Shown: in pieces, positions 54,216 to 64,000 of the stretch
Layout of the letters: each line of letters begins with the position of its first letter
Position numbering within the stretch: the first letter of the stretch is position 1
NCBI GenBank assembly: GCA_039621445.1
Contig: CP154956.1
Location: 48,927,456 to 48,991,455 of the forward strand
DNA length: 64,000 nt
Direction of reading: 5' to 3'
Source: Euglena gracilis
Lineage: Eukaryota > Euglenida > Euglenophyceae > Euglenales
Notes under the pieces: model-generated
What the model saw: only the letters and a program-made list of their open reading frames with translations
Database searches by the model: none
Told to the model about the DNA's origin: nothing
Translations under genes and position numbers: made by a program

Positions 54216-55130
54216 GTATGCAACTGACCAGTTGAAATGCCCCCCCCCCCTTTGACCCCAGTGTGACGTTTAGGCTGGAACAAAAGGTGCATCCTTTTTG
54301 TTAGGAAAGGAGCCAAAGTGAGGATACCAATAGTTGTATTTTTGATATTTAAAATTATTTTTTCTGGTGACGGTTTTTTCAACCCGGACCGACGTTGGTT
54401 CGATGCCCGGATGACTCTTTAACTGCCCTTGGAAAAGTAGACGCCTTAAAAACTCTTAAAATTCTTAAAATGCCTTAAAAAAACCTCCAAAAACCTTTAA
54501 AATACCTTAAAAGCCCTGTTTTTTTTAAATGTTGTTTTAAAAATTTGCCTGGTTGACACCTGTATTTATGGCATTTTGGCAAAAAGATTTAAGGTTTTTT
54601 TAAAGGTTTTTTATGGTGCCATAAAAATATTGCCTGGACTCCTCTGACAATGACCTCCCTCTGAAAACCCTAATGAAAGTAACCACTCTTTATTTCCCAC
54701 CAACTGAAATGTCGATTAACAATCTGTCATTTTCTCAGGGGGTCTTTGTCAAACCGTGATTGAGGTTTTATTTTTTTTATTGTAACAGAATACAGCTGGG
54801 AAACATATTTTGGAGTTTCACAGCCGTCCCCCTCCTTTTTTTTAATTTGTAAAGGTCATCCTCTTTTTCTTTTGCAGTTTTGAGTTTTTTGACCCTTGTT
54901 CAAATTCTGCTGAAAATGAAGTGTTTGCATTTTGTGACCAAATTCTTTTTTCTGGAAAGTTTTTTGAGATTTTTTTTGTCTTTTTTGAAAATTCTGAGCA
55001 CGCAAATATTTTCAAAATGATTTCCGTCAAAATTGTGCACCTTGTTTTCATTATCAAAAAAAAATTATTGGCCAATTGGCCAGTATTTCAAAGATCAGGG
55101 CAGGATTTGACTGAAGGGGCTGGGGTGGGG
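54215..55130. other. No gene seen
   Basis: A/T-rich, with a degenerate CTTAAAA tract (54440-54510). Open frames are phenylalanine/lysine-rich from T and A runs. Confidence 0.4.
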
Positions 55131-55143
55131 AGAACGTACCAGA

Positions 55144-55316
55144 CAGGCTTCTTTTTAAGTCAGAAGACCCCCCCCCCCAGGGGGAGGGGGGTGGGTGGGT
55201 CCGGGTCCCGCGCCGGGTGTACCTTTTCGGCGCGAAGCGCCGAAAATTTTTGAAAATTGCCTTTAACGGGCCCGATTTTGGGGGGGTCCCCCCCAGGGGT
55301 CTTAAAAATAAGCCTG
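55144..55316. mobile_element. hAT-like miniature element
   Basis: 173 bp, ends CAGGCTTCTTTTTAAG and CTTAAAAATAAGCCTG, perfect duplication GTACCAGA at 55136-55143 and 55317-55324. Core contains TTCGGCGCGAAGCGCCGAA. Same family as 57412-57686 and the partial copy starting at 50123. Confidence 0.93.
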
Positions 55317-55809
55317 GTACCAGAGTCCTTTTCAAAATTCTTCAGCCAAAATTTGTGGAGGTGAAAACCCAAGACCCTCGAAAACAGCCATTTTTGGGCA
55401 CATTGACCCCCCCTTTCATTTGCGTTGCGCCAAAATTTTTTCGGTCCAGTCCGGCTTCACCGGGCTGGCCGAACTTTATTTCAGCGCACCGGGGGGGGGG
55501 CGTCTGGTTGGGACTGCTGGCTGGAGAAAGCGTGCTGGTTGGCTGCCCCCCCCCCCCCCCCCCCCGGGGGGGTCCCCTCCGGCTACGGAGGGGGGGGGGT
55601 CCCCTCCGGCTACGGAAAACCCCTGGAACAGAGCATTCGTCAGGAAGAAAATGCCAGTTTTGCGGAGTGGAGTTCGGGTACAGCTGTATGGGGTATGGCT
55701 GTATGGGGGTTGGGTGGGCAATGCAGTGACATGGTAATGGGGCACGCCTGTCGGTCTGGCCAGTTAACCCCTTTTTCCACAGCTCTTTTCCCCTTTTCCT
55801 CTTGACACG

Positions 55810-56025
55810 ATGGCCTCTCTGGTGTTCCCTCAACAGAAGATCCACACCGCCGGTGTCAAGTCCACAGAGGGCATCACCCCAGTTTGTGGGTGGTCGTGGG
55901 TTTGCTCCATCGTTGCATGTTTGGGCGGAATTGGTCTCATTGAGGTTTTTGCAGACCCCCCCCCCCCGGTTGCTGCAGCCCCGATTTTGGCCCACCCAAC
56001 GGCAACAGCACCAACAAAGCGCTGA
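55810..56025 (+). CDS. Small hypothetical protein or first exon, one membrane segment
   Basis: From ATG the frame reads MASLVFPQQKIHTAGVKSTE, GITPVCGWSWVCSIVACLGG, IGLIEVFA, then a Pro/Ala-rich tail over a C run. Residues about 28-47 form a hydrophobic helix. If GAG|GTTTTT at 55945 is a donor, this is a first exon and the tail is intronic. The run and tail make the splice reading more likely. No family is recognised. Confidence 0.45.
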   Translation: MASLVFPQQKIHTAGVKSTEGITPVCGWSWVCSIVACLGGIGLIEVFADPPPPVAAAPILAHPTATAPTKR

Positions 56026-56240
56026 AAATTCTTGAAAACACTGGTCAGAAATGGTGTTTGGGAGTCTGTTTTCTTTTTTTGGGCTCATTTTTCTAAAGTT
56101 GCGGTTTTCAGCATTTTTGAGGGGATTGTCAGAATTTCGGCCCAGCCCGGCCCAACTCAGGTACAGACACGGTCCAGTCCCCTCGTGGGTCAGCTAGCCA
56201 TCCCCCTGCCCACCCCTCATCAGGGTCCTTTAAAAGAGGT

Positions 56241-56357
56241 ATGTCGGGCGTGCATGCCTGCATAAACACCACATACACGTATGACGTCTTCCTGGGGCTG
56301 AAAGGGGGCCCTGAAGCGCATCTGGAAGTCACCACAGTGGACACTTGGCGTGCTCAG
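56241..56357 (+). CDS. Possible exon downstream of 55810
   Basis: Reads MSGVHACINTTYTYDVFLGL, KGGPEAHLEVTTVDTWRAQ with G/C-rich third positions. Its right edge is exactly where a G-run repeat of the CCGCAATTTT family begins, so the exon or its donor may be broken. May belong with 55810-55944. Confidence 0.35.
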
Positions 56358-56530
56358 GGTGGGGGGGAATTTGATTTCTGCAATTTTTCCACAATTTCGC
56401 CATTTTCCCACAATTATGCCGTAATTTTTTCGCTTTCCACAATTTTTCCACATGAACCTGAAATGAAGGCGAAATGAGTTCTCACCATTCCTTGAGTGTT
56501 TCATGAGGGAACCCGGGTGCAGGTTTTTTG
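56358..56530. repeat. CCGCAATTTT-family repeat, copy 2
   Basis: G-run, CAATTTTTCCACAATTT units, then CATGAACCTGAAATGAAGGC as in copy 1 at 48037. Only one half is present. Confidence 0.65.
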
Positions 56531-57073
56531 TGAACCATGAGGGAACCCAAGTCTTTTTTGTGCTGTTCAGTTGCAAATTTTCCAATATTTGCAAAATTTG
56601 CAAATTTTGACAATATTTAACAATTTTTGACTTTTTTTTTTAAGGTTTCTCCCAATTTCTGGTGGGAAGTAATTTCAATTTGGAAGAATTCCGCTTCCTG
56701 AACCATATTTTTACCTGAGACCAAACTTTTAGGCATTTTTTTTTTTTGCTTTTTTTAATAAGAATTTTCATTTAATAAATTCCATATTTCCAGAACCTGT
56801 ATGTTCTCAAAATTACAAAATCATGTTTTTGTACCGTTTTATTGGAAATTTTGTTTACTGTTTGTAATGACGGCTCAAAATTTCCATATATGTTGCAAAT
56901 TGACCAAATTTGTGATGATTTTGTCAGTCCCTTTCAGCAGAACTGTACCAATTCCTGAAACCGCCATTCCCACAATTCCCCCTCAATTTGCCCGCAATTT
57001 TCCAGAAGGCCTCCGATATCGATCCCTCCCCTGTGTGCTCTCTCTTTCTGGGATTGTCCTGGCCCAGACTCAG

Positions 57074-57189
57074 CGCCTTTGACGGACGTCGTCACGAAGG
57101 AGGAGCCGACCAGTCCAGCCGTCCTGATCCAGGCCCAGTCTCCTCCAGATGTGAAGGCACAGCGGAGGCAGATGATGGGCAGGCTTCTT
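57074..57189 (+). CDS. Possible exon, unknown protein
   Basis: After CAGACTCAG the frame reads PLTDVVTKEEPTSPAVLIQA, QSPPDVKAQRRQMMGRLL, followed by GTGGGA as donor. Charged, non-repetitive and G/C-rich at third positions. The PP-x(4)-Q-x(3)-MMGRL pattern faintly recalls the MLLE domain of poly(A)-binding proteins, but I would not rely on it. Confidence 0.4.
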
Positions 57190-57411
57190 GTGGGACATTG
57201 CTACTCAGTGGCAGAGCACCACCAAACCGGAAAAATCGGGCGAAATCGGGGCGTTTTTCGGGTGGGCAGACAACGCGGACTAGGCCAAAGGATGAGAGCT
57301 GTGTGGTTGGGTATCACATTTCGCAATTTCCGCACAATCGGTTGCATTTATCATGCTGTTGTTTTTTTTTTGCTTCAAAGAAGCATTTTTTTTGTGGGGG
57401 GAGTCTGACCC

Positions 57412-57686
57412 CAGGCTTCTTTTTAATTCAGCAGGCCCCCCCCCCCCGGGGGGGGGGGGTGGGTGGGTGGGTCCGGGCCGGACCCCCCCCCCCCCCCCCG
57501 GGGGGGGGGGTCCCGCGCCGGAGGCGCTGGGTGTACCTTTTCGGCGGGAAGCGCCGAAAATTTTTGAGCATTGCCTTTAACGGGCCCGATTTTGGGGGGG
57601 GTCCCCCCCCGGGGGGGTCCCGCGCCACCCTGGGTGGGTGGGGGGGGACCCCCCCCCCCCCCCCGGGGGGCCTAAAAAGAAGCCGG
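57412..57686. mobile_element. hAT-like miniature element
   Basis: 275 bp, ends CAGGCTTCTTTTTAATTC and TAAAAAGAAGCCGG. Flanks TCTGACCC (57404-57411) and TCTGCCCC (57687-57694), 7 of 8 identical. Core TTCGGCGGGAAGCGCCGAA between C/G runs. Confidence 0.8.
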
Positions 57687-57908
57687 TCTGCCCCCCCCCA
57701 GCAGGCCCTCCAGTACGTCGGACACACCTTAAGCAATGGTATGGTCCGGACACCCCCTCCACCATCCAGGGAGGGGGTGGTCCCTCCCAACAACCTCAAC
57801 GCCTTCCCATCTATCCCTGGGGACGCCTCCCCTACCCTCCTTATATCGAACCCTAATCCCCCGCAACGGTATCCGCAGGTGAAAACACCGGAATGGGTTT
57901 GTGACCAG

Positions 57909-58054
57909 TTGTGGCTGTCACCGCGGCCGGATGGTTCTGCATTCTCTCCACTTTGATGGGAAGCCTGGTGGAGAGCCAGCGGCCGCACCGGCTGGTTAGA
58001 GACGGCATTGCAAGGCGCTTGAAATTTGACAATGCCGATCTGCAGCTGGCACAG
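57909..58054 (+). CDS. Possible internal exon, unknown protein
   Basis: After TGACCAG the frame reads VAVTAAGWFCILSTLMGSLV, ESQRPHRLVRDGIARRLKFD, NADLQLAQ and ends CAG|GTGTAC. Starts with a hydrophobic segment. An alternative is a terminal exon at 57879-57956 in another frame (VKTPEWVCDQLWLSP). Third-position G/C favours the first. Confidence 0.35.
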
Positions 58055-58739
58055 GTGTACAGCCCCTCGTTCCTGGGGATGTGTGCCCAGAGTGAAATGC
58101 TTTGGTTTTTGGCCATTTTGGCCCAAGTGGCCAGACCCCGGGGGGCGGGGTATGACGTGGGTGACTAGTTTTCAAAACTGACTGACTATTATGTTGACAT
58201 TTGGGCCTGACACCTGCCTGGCTTTTTGCCGTCCACAATACCCAAAAAATTCCCAGCCCCGAGTTCAGTTTCGAGGAAGCCTGACCCATCCCGACCCCCC
58301 CCCCCCCCGCCGCCGTGCTGGGAGGGGGTCTGGAACACCCTTTCAAGGCTTGCCATACGACATGCAACTGAAGCAACCGGAGGGGGTGTTCCACAGCAGA
58401 GTTCAATATAAGGACAGGTGGGAGGGATGGGTCAGGACCCCCCCCCACTGGGTGTGGGGGGACAACCCCTCCTGATAGGGGGGCCACCTAAACAGTGGCG
58501 TGGTCCGGATGAAAGATCGGAACAGGCCGAAGTTTTTTTTGCATCCCCAAATTCAGACAAATGCCATTCGGGGCACTTTTTTGGGGCAAAAATGTGTCAA
58601 AAATACCAAAAATTTTTTGGCGCAAGACACCCCCAAGGTTGGTCTGGACCCCCTGGCAGGTGGGGAGGTCTGAACCCCCCCCCCAATCAAGGAGGGGGAG
58701 ACATGGATCAGGGGGGGGGATATGCAACTTGCATAATTT

Positions 58740-59060
58740 GCAATTTTTTGCATAATCAGGTTTTCCTGAAATTTGCATTTTTTTTGCATTTTTTTGCATT
58801 TTTTTGCATAAAATATTTTGCCCTGGAAAAAAAATTTGTAGTTGGTTGCCGTATGGTTGGATTTTTTTGTATTTTTTTGCATTTTTTTGCACAATGTATT
58901 TTGCCCTGGAATTTTTTTTTGATTTCAGGCAGCAAAACTCTGTTATATTCCAGCTTTTTCTCAGGGGTTTCATGCAAGGGGTTGCATGGGTTGCATTTTT
59001 TTTGCATTTTTTGCATTTTTTTGCATTTTTTTGCATTTTTTTTTGACTTGCATAATTTGA
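58740..59060. repeat. TTTTTTGCA minisatellite with inverted halves
   Basis: Many TTTTTTGCAT units with interspersed TTTTGCCCTGGAA words (58815, 58900). Non-coding. Confidence 0.75.
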
Positions 59061-59155
59061 AGGGCCAAGTTGCATTTCCCCCCCCTGCATGGATGATATC
59101 TTTTATGCTTCTGGACAGGCCCAACGGGACTTTGATCCCATGAAAGTCTCCTGAC

Positions 59156-60370
59156 CAGGCACCTATAGCTGAAATGCCTAAAATGGCCTAAAATGGCCTA
59201 AAATGACTTTTTGACCCCCTATAGGTGGGGGTCCCTAAAATGGCCAAAAATGGCCTGAAATGGGAAAAAACTGTGTCGGACAACAGTTTTTTTTTGTGAG
59301 CAACTGAAGCCATTCAGGTGATGATTTTCAATGTCTTTTGCTAATGTGGATGGCGAACAGTGGATTTGGTGGAGGAGCACAGCCCCACAAGGCCCGTTTT
59401 TTTTATCCCAACTAATAATAGCATCAGTCCCCAAATCCACGGTCCCCAACCTTCTTTTGGTGCTGAATTTTGAAGGTTTGGACAGCTGTATTTTCTCTTA
59501 CTCCCATTTTTTTTTGGTGTGCAACGATGTCTGTTTCGCAAATAATGAAACAGCGCAAGTTTGGAAGCATGGGGAACAAGAGATGAAAGATGTTGGAAAA
59601 ATCTCAATTAAAAGATGTGTATGTATGCTTATTCGTTAGGTACCGGGGATTCCTTCAAATCATGAACCAGCACAATTTTGGGGATTTTCCAAAACCACAA
59701 ATAATCACGCCGAATAATCAAATGACCCAAACAACCACAAACAATTATGGATGAGATTCTCTCCCATTTCTGAACGTGTTCAGGGTTCTCTTTTTAGTAT
59801 TAAGTTTCCCCAAAGGGGAAAACAAACACGGAGAAGAGGATTTGCTCTCAGTTTTGCCCTTTGATCTCTGCCATCCTCTCTCATTTATGCCAAAAAGGCA
59901 CAATGGCTAAAGCAATGCCAAAATCAAATTGATTTTCACCAGGCAGCAGCATCATCTTTCAGGAAAAATGACTTCTTTTTTGCGAAAACCCGCAAAATGG
60001 TGTAGATTTCACACCATAGATACAAAAACCAGCCACTTTTTGGTAGTGCAAATAAAAAATTTAATATTTGTCCAGCATTTTGTTCTAAATTTTTTTCACT
60101 GCGGTAAATTCTTACTGTTCAAAATTTCATTTATGGGTATGAATTAAGATTTGTTGAGCTTCCCATGGTTTTGATCCAGTGTTCATGAATTTTGCATGCA
60201 TTTTTGGATGCGCATTTCTCATTACTGAATAAGATAAGGTTTGCACACGTTATGATACAGTTTTCGGGACAAAAATGACACAAAATTATGATTTTTTTTT
60301 CCAGAACCCCCACCTAAACCTTAAAATGGCTTAAAATGGGGAAATTTTTGGGCTTGACTGTAGGTGCCTG
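59156..60370. mobile_element. hAT-like element, 1.2 kb, non-autonomous
   Basis: Ends CAGGCACCTATAG and CTGTAGGTGCCTG, perfect 8-bp duplication CTCCTGAC at 59148-59155 and 60371-60378. Inside are AAAATGGCC words near both ends. The interior is shared with 33369-35019. No transposase frame. Confidence 0.93.
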
Positions 60371-60666
60371 CTCCTGACCTATGCCATTTCACTCCACTGA
60401 TTTAAAGTGTTTTTTTTTGTTGCCAAATTATAATAGTCCTCAGTTGCAGGCCCAGATTGCATTACAGTTCAGGTTCACCGCAGTTCACAAAAAAATGCAT
60501 TTTCGGGGAGCAACAATCGTCGACTGATTTTGACATATTTGAGACCCTTTTCTCCTTTGCACTGAAGACGTAAAAGCCTTGCGCAACTGCGCAAATGCGG
60601 ATTCTGAAAAGTGGACAAAATAACGGTTTTCTTGGAGTCTTTTTTGGGCTTGGTTTTTTGTGACAG

Positions 60667-60867
60667 AAGTTGCATCCAAGACCACATGGAAAACAGCCCA
60701 AACATATTGCATTGGAAGATTTGCATTCCAAACCTGAAAGCCTGAAAGCAACATTTGGGGCTTCAATGTGCGCAGGTTGCTTTTCATGGAGTGTTGTGCT
60801 AAACACAATGGGTCATCTGGCAACTGCAAAAAGGGTCTCTCCTGAATGGGGGTGTGCTTTCCTGCAG
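60667..60867 (+). CDS. Candidate exon of a two-exon 3' gene end
   Basis: Between TTTGTGACAG and CTGCAG|GTTTCC there are 67 codons with no stop, phase 0 at both sides: KLHPRPHGKQPKHIALEDLH, SKPESLKATFGASMCAGCFS, WSVVLNTMGHLATAKRVSPE, WGCAFLQ. It is followed by a 56-base intron-like gap and an in-phase terminal exon. The protein is not recognised. Confidence 0.45.
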
Positions 60868-60923
60868 GTTTCCAATGTGCCCCTTTTTACTTTTGGATGA
60901 ATGAACCCCCTTCCTCTCCTCAG

Positions 60924-60965
60924 GCACAGCTTGCTGCAGAGGCTGTAGAGATATGGTTCGATTGA
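60924..60965 (+). CDS. Candidate terminal exon following 60667-60867
   Basis: After CCTCTCCTCAG, in phase with the previous exon: AQLAAEAVEIWFD and TGA. The 56-base intron has a GTTTCC start and pyrimidine-rich end. Confidence 0.4.
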   Translation, partial: AQLAAEAVEIWFD

Positions 60966-61493
60966 GGTCATGCCTGCAGTTGGCAGGGTTGGTACATTTG
61001 TGCTTTCTCTTTGCACTCCTGAGCATCAAACCAGGAAGCCAAGGAAAATGTCTGGTTTCGAATGTCTCTTTTTTTTGAGAAATTTCAAGGGGTCTGGTAC
61101 AGTGTGCCTGGGTTTTGACTGAGCACAAAAAAATCCACGCAAAGCTCCAGAAAATTTTGAAATAAATGACCAAAAACGGTGGGGAGAATGCCCTATTCTG
61201 AGGGGGGGGGGGTTTGAGGTCCCCCTGAAGAATTCCAGAGCCCAAACCCCAACAATGGGGTCAATTGTATTGTGCTCAAAGACTGCAAAATTGTTTCAGG
61301 ACGAAGTCCATCTGTAATTCCAACGTGTTTATATATATTTTTTTATTTTGCTGGATTTTCCTGTCTTCCAAGCTTTTGTTTATTTTGCTTACATCCATTT
61401 TTTGCACAGAAGCTTATGGGCTTTCCAGTTTTCTGGGCGTTTTTCTTTTTGATAGTTCGACCTAACTTTTGTTGTTTTTTTTTGCTTGATCAG

Positions 61494-61580
61494 GCTTTTG
61501 ATGGCTTTGCTGTGCCATGGATTGGGGGAGTTGGTGTTTCACAGAACACGTCAATTGCCCAACTCCTGGTCGTCCTTTGA
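61494..61580 (+). CDS. Candidate terminal exon, unknown protein
   Basis: A long T-rich tract and GATCAG lead into AFDGFAVPWIGGVGVSQNTS, IAQLLVVL and TGA, phase 0. Compact and protein-like. Could belong to a different gene from 60667-60965. Confidence 0.4.
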   Translation, partial: AFDGFAVPWIGGVGVSQNTSIAQLLVVL

Positions 61581-61599
61581 AGGCAGGCATGATTTCAGG

Positions 61600-64000
61600 C
61601 TTGGGGCTGGGAACTGCGCGGCCTCCGCTTAAACAACACATCGCCTCAAGCTGCCGTCCCCATGCTGCTGTTTCTGTCTGGTTCAATTTTGACTCTAACA
61701 TGACTCTGTTTGGTAAATAATGACCGAGCTGCCTAAAATGGCCCAAACTGGCCTGAAATGACCTCAAAATAACGGAAAACCAGGGGTTTGCTAAAGCCGG
61801 AGGGGGAGTCCAGCCAGCCAACACCTGATATCAGGCCAGGCTTTTTTTAGTCCGGTGCCCACCCCACCTGGGGGGGGGGGGTACTAGGAGCAAAAGATGG
61901 CAACAATAGCATTTTTTGGGTGGTTTCTGGGTCTTCACTCCAAATTTTGGCTCAATCCGGCCTGCGGGACCCCGCACCCCGGAGGGGATCTTTCAAAAAA
62001 ACTACTGCTCAAAACAGACAAAAATGGTTGAAGATGGCAAAAAATGATCGACAATGGCCTTAAATGGAACTAAGTTGGCGCAGAATGGCCTAGAATGTAT
62101 TAATTGGTGGGTGACCAAAGATGGTCCGGTTTGGAAAAATTGCACATTCTCTGGATATTTTGCCGCACACCTTAGCAATGTTCCCACATATTTTGGCACA
62201 TATCCGGGGTCTTTTAGGCATATCCCCCCCTGGGTTCAGTCCCCAAAGCTGCAATTTTTTTTTACTTTGCTCGTAGATTTTTGCCCAAGTGCCCAAAATT
62301 GCAATTCTGGCCAATTTTTGGGGACAAAATTTTTTTCGGCCCGGCGCTTCGCTGTCAGTCAAAATTCAGTCACCCAGGCTGCGCCACTGTTCAGGAGGGT
62401 GTCCCCCACTGGACTGGGGGGGGGTCCAACCAGAGATTTTATCAAGTTTTGTGTGACTGGGGTGGGGGTGGGTCCCGGCCCCCCCCCCCCCCCCCCCCCG
62501 GGGTGGACTGAGTGGGTACCCCGCCAGAGGCGAGGTTTTGTTCAATTTTCGGTGCAAAACGACGAAAAAAATTTGGACCCCAAAGTTGACCCTCAAAAGT
62601 GCCCCCCCCCCCCCGAGCCCTCCCTCCCGGCGGGCCCCGGGGGGTGGGTGGGTGGGTGGGTCCAGACCCCCTGGGTCCTAAAAAAAATTCTGGGTCCGAC
62701 CCCCCCCACTCCCCATTCCCTTAATACCTTGCTCTATTCGGAAGAAATAATCCCAAACCATAACGCTTCCTCAAGTTGGCTTTCTGCACTGCGCATTTGT
62801 AAACACAGGCATATCCGGCTTCAATCCCCTTGCTAAACTCAAGGTGTTTCACAGGGGGGGGAAATTGATATCCGCAATTTGTCCGCAATTTCCGCAATTT
62901 TCCGCAATTTTCCGCAATTTTCCGCAATTTTTCCGCAATTTCTGCAATTTTCCTGCAATTTTTCACCATTTTTTTGAAGAATTTTTTCCCCACCACCGAA
63001 GATGGAAGATGCAATGAGTTCAAGCCATTCTTCAAATGGATCAACAGGTGTGCTATTGTGTTTTGTTGTTCCCCCCCCAGTTTACCAATTTTTCTCACAG
63101 GTGCACCACTGGTCACAGGATTGGGTGCGTCCCACCTGTGCAAAGAACATCAAGCATGTTGATTTGTGCTCGCCTGCATCGACGTGGGTGTTGCGGTGTT
63201 CTGAACCTCACAATTGAAAATTTTCTAAGTCCCCCCAAGCAGAAATGTGTATATTCTAAGTCGTAACCCTAACCCTATTCCATCATTAATTAATTAACGC
63301 AAATTTTTTTGACCCCTAGGGCTACTATACGCCCCCCCCCCTGGGGGCGTATAGTAGCTTGCTGCCATATATATCTCCAAACGGCAGAAGTATCAAACGT
63401 TTTTTAAGGCACGCATTTGGTTTACCTTGGTTTGACGACATGATGAAAACATCAGGAATTTTTTCCACCTTTTCACCTTTTTCGAATCTGGCAATTTTTT
63501 TTTGCGTTTTCTTTGTTTTTTTTTTACCCGACAATATTTTCAATTTCTGGGGGGAAATTCTTTGGACTTTGAATATCCCTTATTTTGCCCCCCATTTCTC
63601 CCCGAGTCCAAAAAAACTTTTTGTGCCCTTTTGCTTTTTTTTTGGTCAACAAATTGCATATTTTGTGTGAAGTGAAAGTTTTTCCTGGCGGACGTGAAAA
63701 TTTTTCGAAGTCCTCTCCAGCAAAAAGTGCTTTTATTTGTGTGTTTTTTGTGCTCTTTTTTTTGCGTTGCATTTTTCCAGGGTACGCATTGTATCCCATT
63801 CCTTGTAAACACTGAAACATCCAGCCGGAAAAAGTGGTGCTTCAAGTTGCTGGTGCACAGGACCCCAAGGATTTTTTTGAAATTGTTTTAAAAAGCACTC
63901 TCCAGAAGTGGACAGGGAGTCTGCAAAAATGTTCCGCCGAAAATGTTCTAAATCAAAATTTGCATTTTTGGAGGCTCAAAGCCCAGGAATTTTCAGGCAA
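61600..64000. other. Repeat-rich end of window, no supported gene
   Basis: Contains lone hAT-type ends (CAGGGGTTTGCTAAAG at 61788, CAGGCTTTTTTTAGTCC at 61846), the third CCGCAATTTT repeat (62855-63010), AACCCTAACCCTA at 63264, a hairpin CTACTATACGCCCCC/GGGGGCGTATAGTAG (63322-63358) and the repeat shared with 47140 (63480-63740). Confidence 0.5.

Noticed and set aside
63264-63276. Telomere end
   Set aside because: Only two AACCCT units, with ordinary sequence on both sides.

Overview
The window is eukaryotic nuclear DNA, almost certainly from a protist or alga with an expanded genome; I cannot name the species. The evidence is short exons with GT-AG splice sites, a glutathione S-transferase (GST) gene spread over more than 11 kb, a Ty3/gypsy retrotransposon, a non-LTR retrotransposon with an endonuclease domain, many small DNA transposons, satellites and degenerate TTAGGG-like repeats. 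There are no operons and no prokaryotic gene density. Long G or C homopolymers (up to 37) are everywhere, and many are the ends of small transposons.

Layout. 1-4.3 kb is a decayed Ty3/gypsy element on the minus strand, running off the left edge, with a Dam-methyltransferase-like domain in pol and two later insertions. 5.1-5.6 kb holds pieces of a hAT-related transposase gene and 7.0 kb a tRNA-like gene. 8.5-15.5 kb is packed with foldback elements, including two inverted copies of an element with a decayed ORF and several isolated exon-like pieces. 16.2-19.4 kb is a non-LTR element whose ORF is split by a 427-bp hAT-like element. 20.9-29.3 kb is satellite and minisatellite DNA with telomere-like patches. 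29.3-37 kb is mostly repeats with a few candidate exons. 37.3-48.9 kb is the GST gene (plus strand), whose introns contain a 3.48-kb terminal-inverted-repeat element full of GCGCAAATGCGC palindromes and a possible gene on the opposite strand. 50-60.4 kb is again dense in small transposons with candidate exons at 55.8-58.1 kb. 60.4-61.6 kb has candidate terminal exons. 62-64 kb is repeat-like.

The most solid new observations are mechanistic. Ten elements have CAGG- or CATA-type inverted ends with 8-bp target duplications (seen base by base), which is hAT-like. A second group has poly-C/poly-G ends and inserts at TA; one case has an uninterrupted copy in the same window. The 3.48-kb element has matching 26-bp ends and a 5-bp duplication and fits no family I can name.

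Apart from the GST and the transposon proteins, the exon calls are weak: they rest on open frames, splice-site consensus and codon third-position GC, not on recognised domains.
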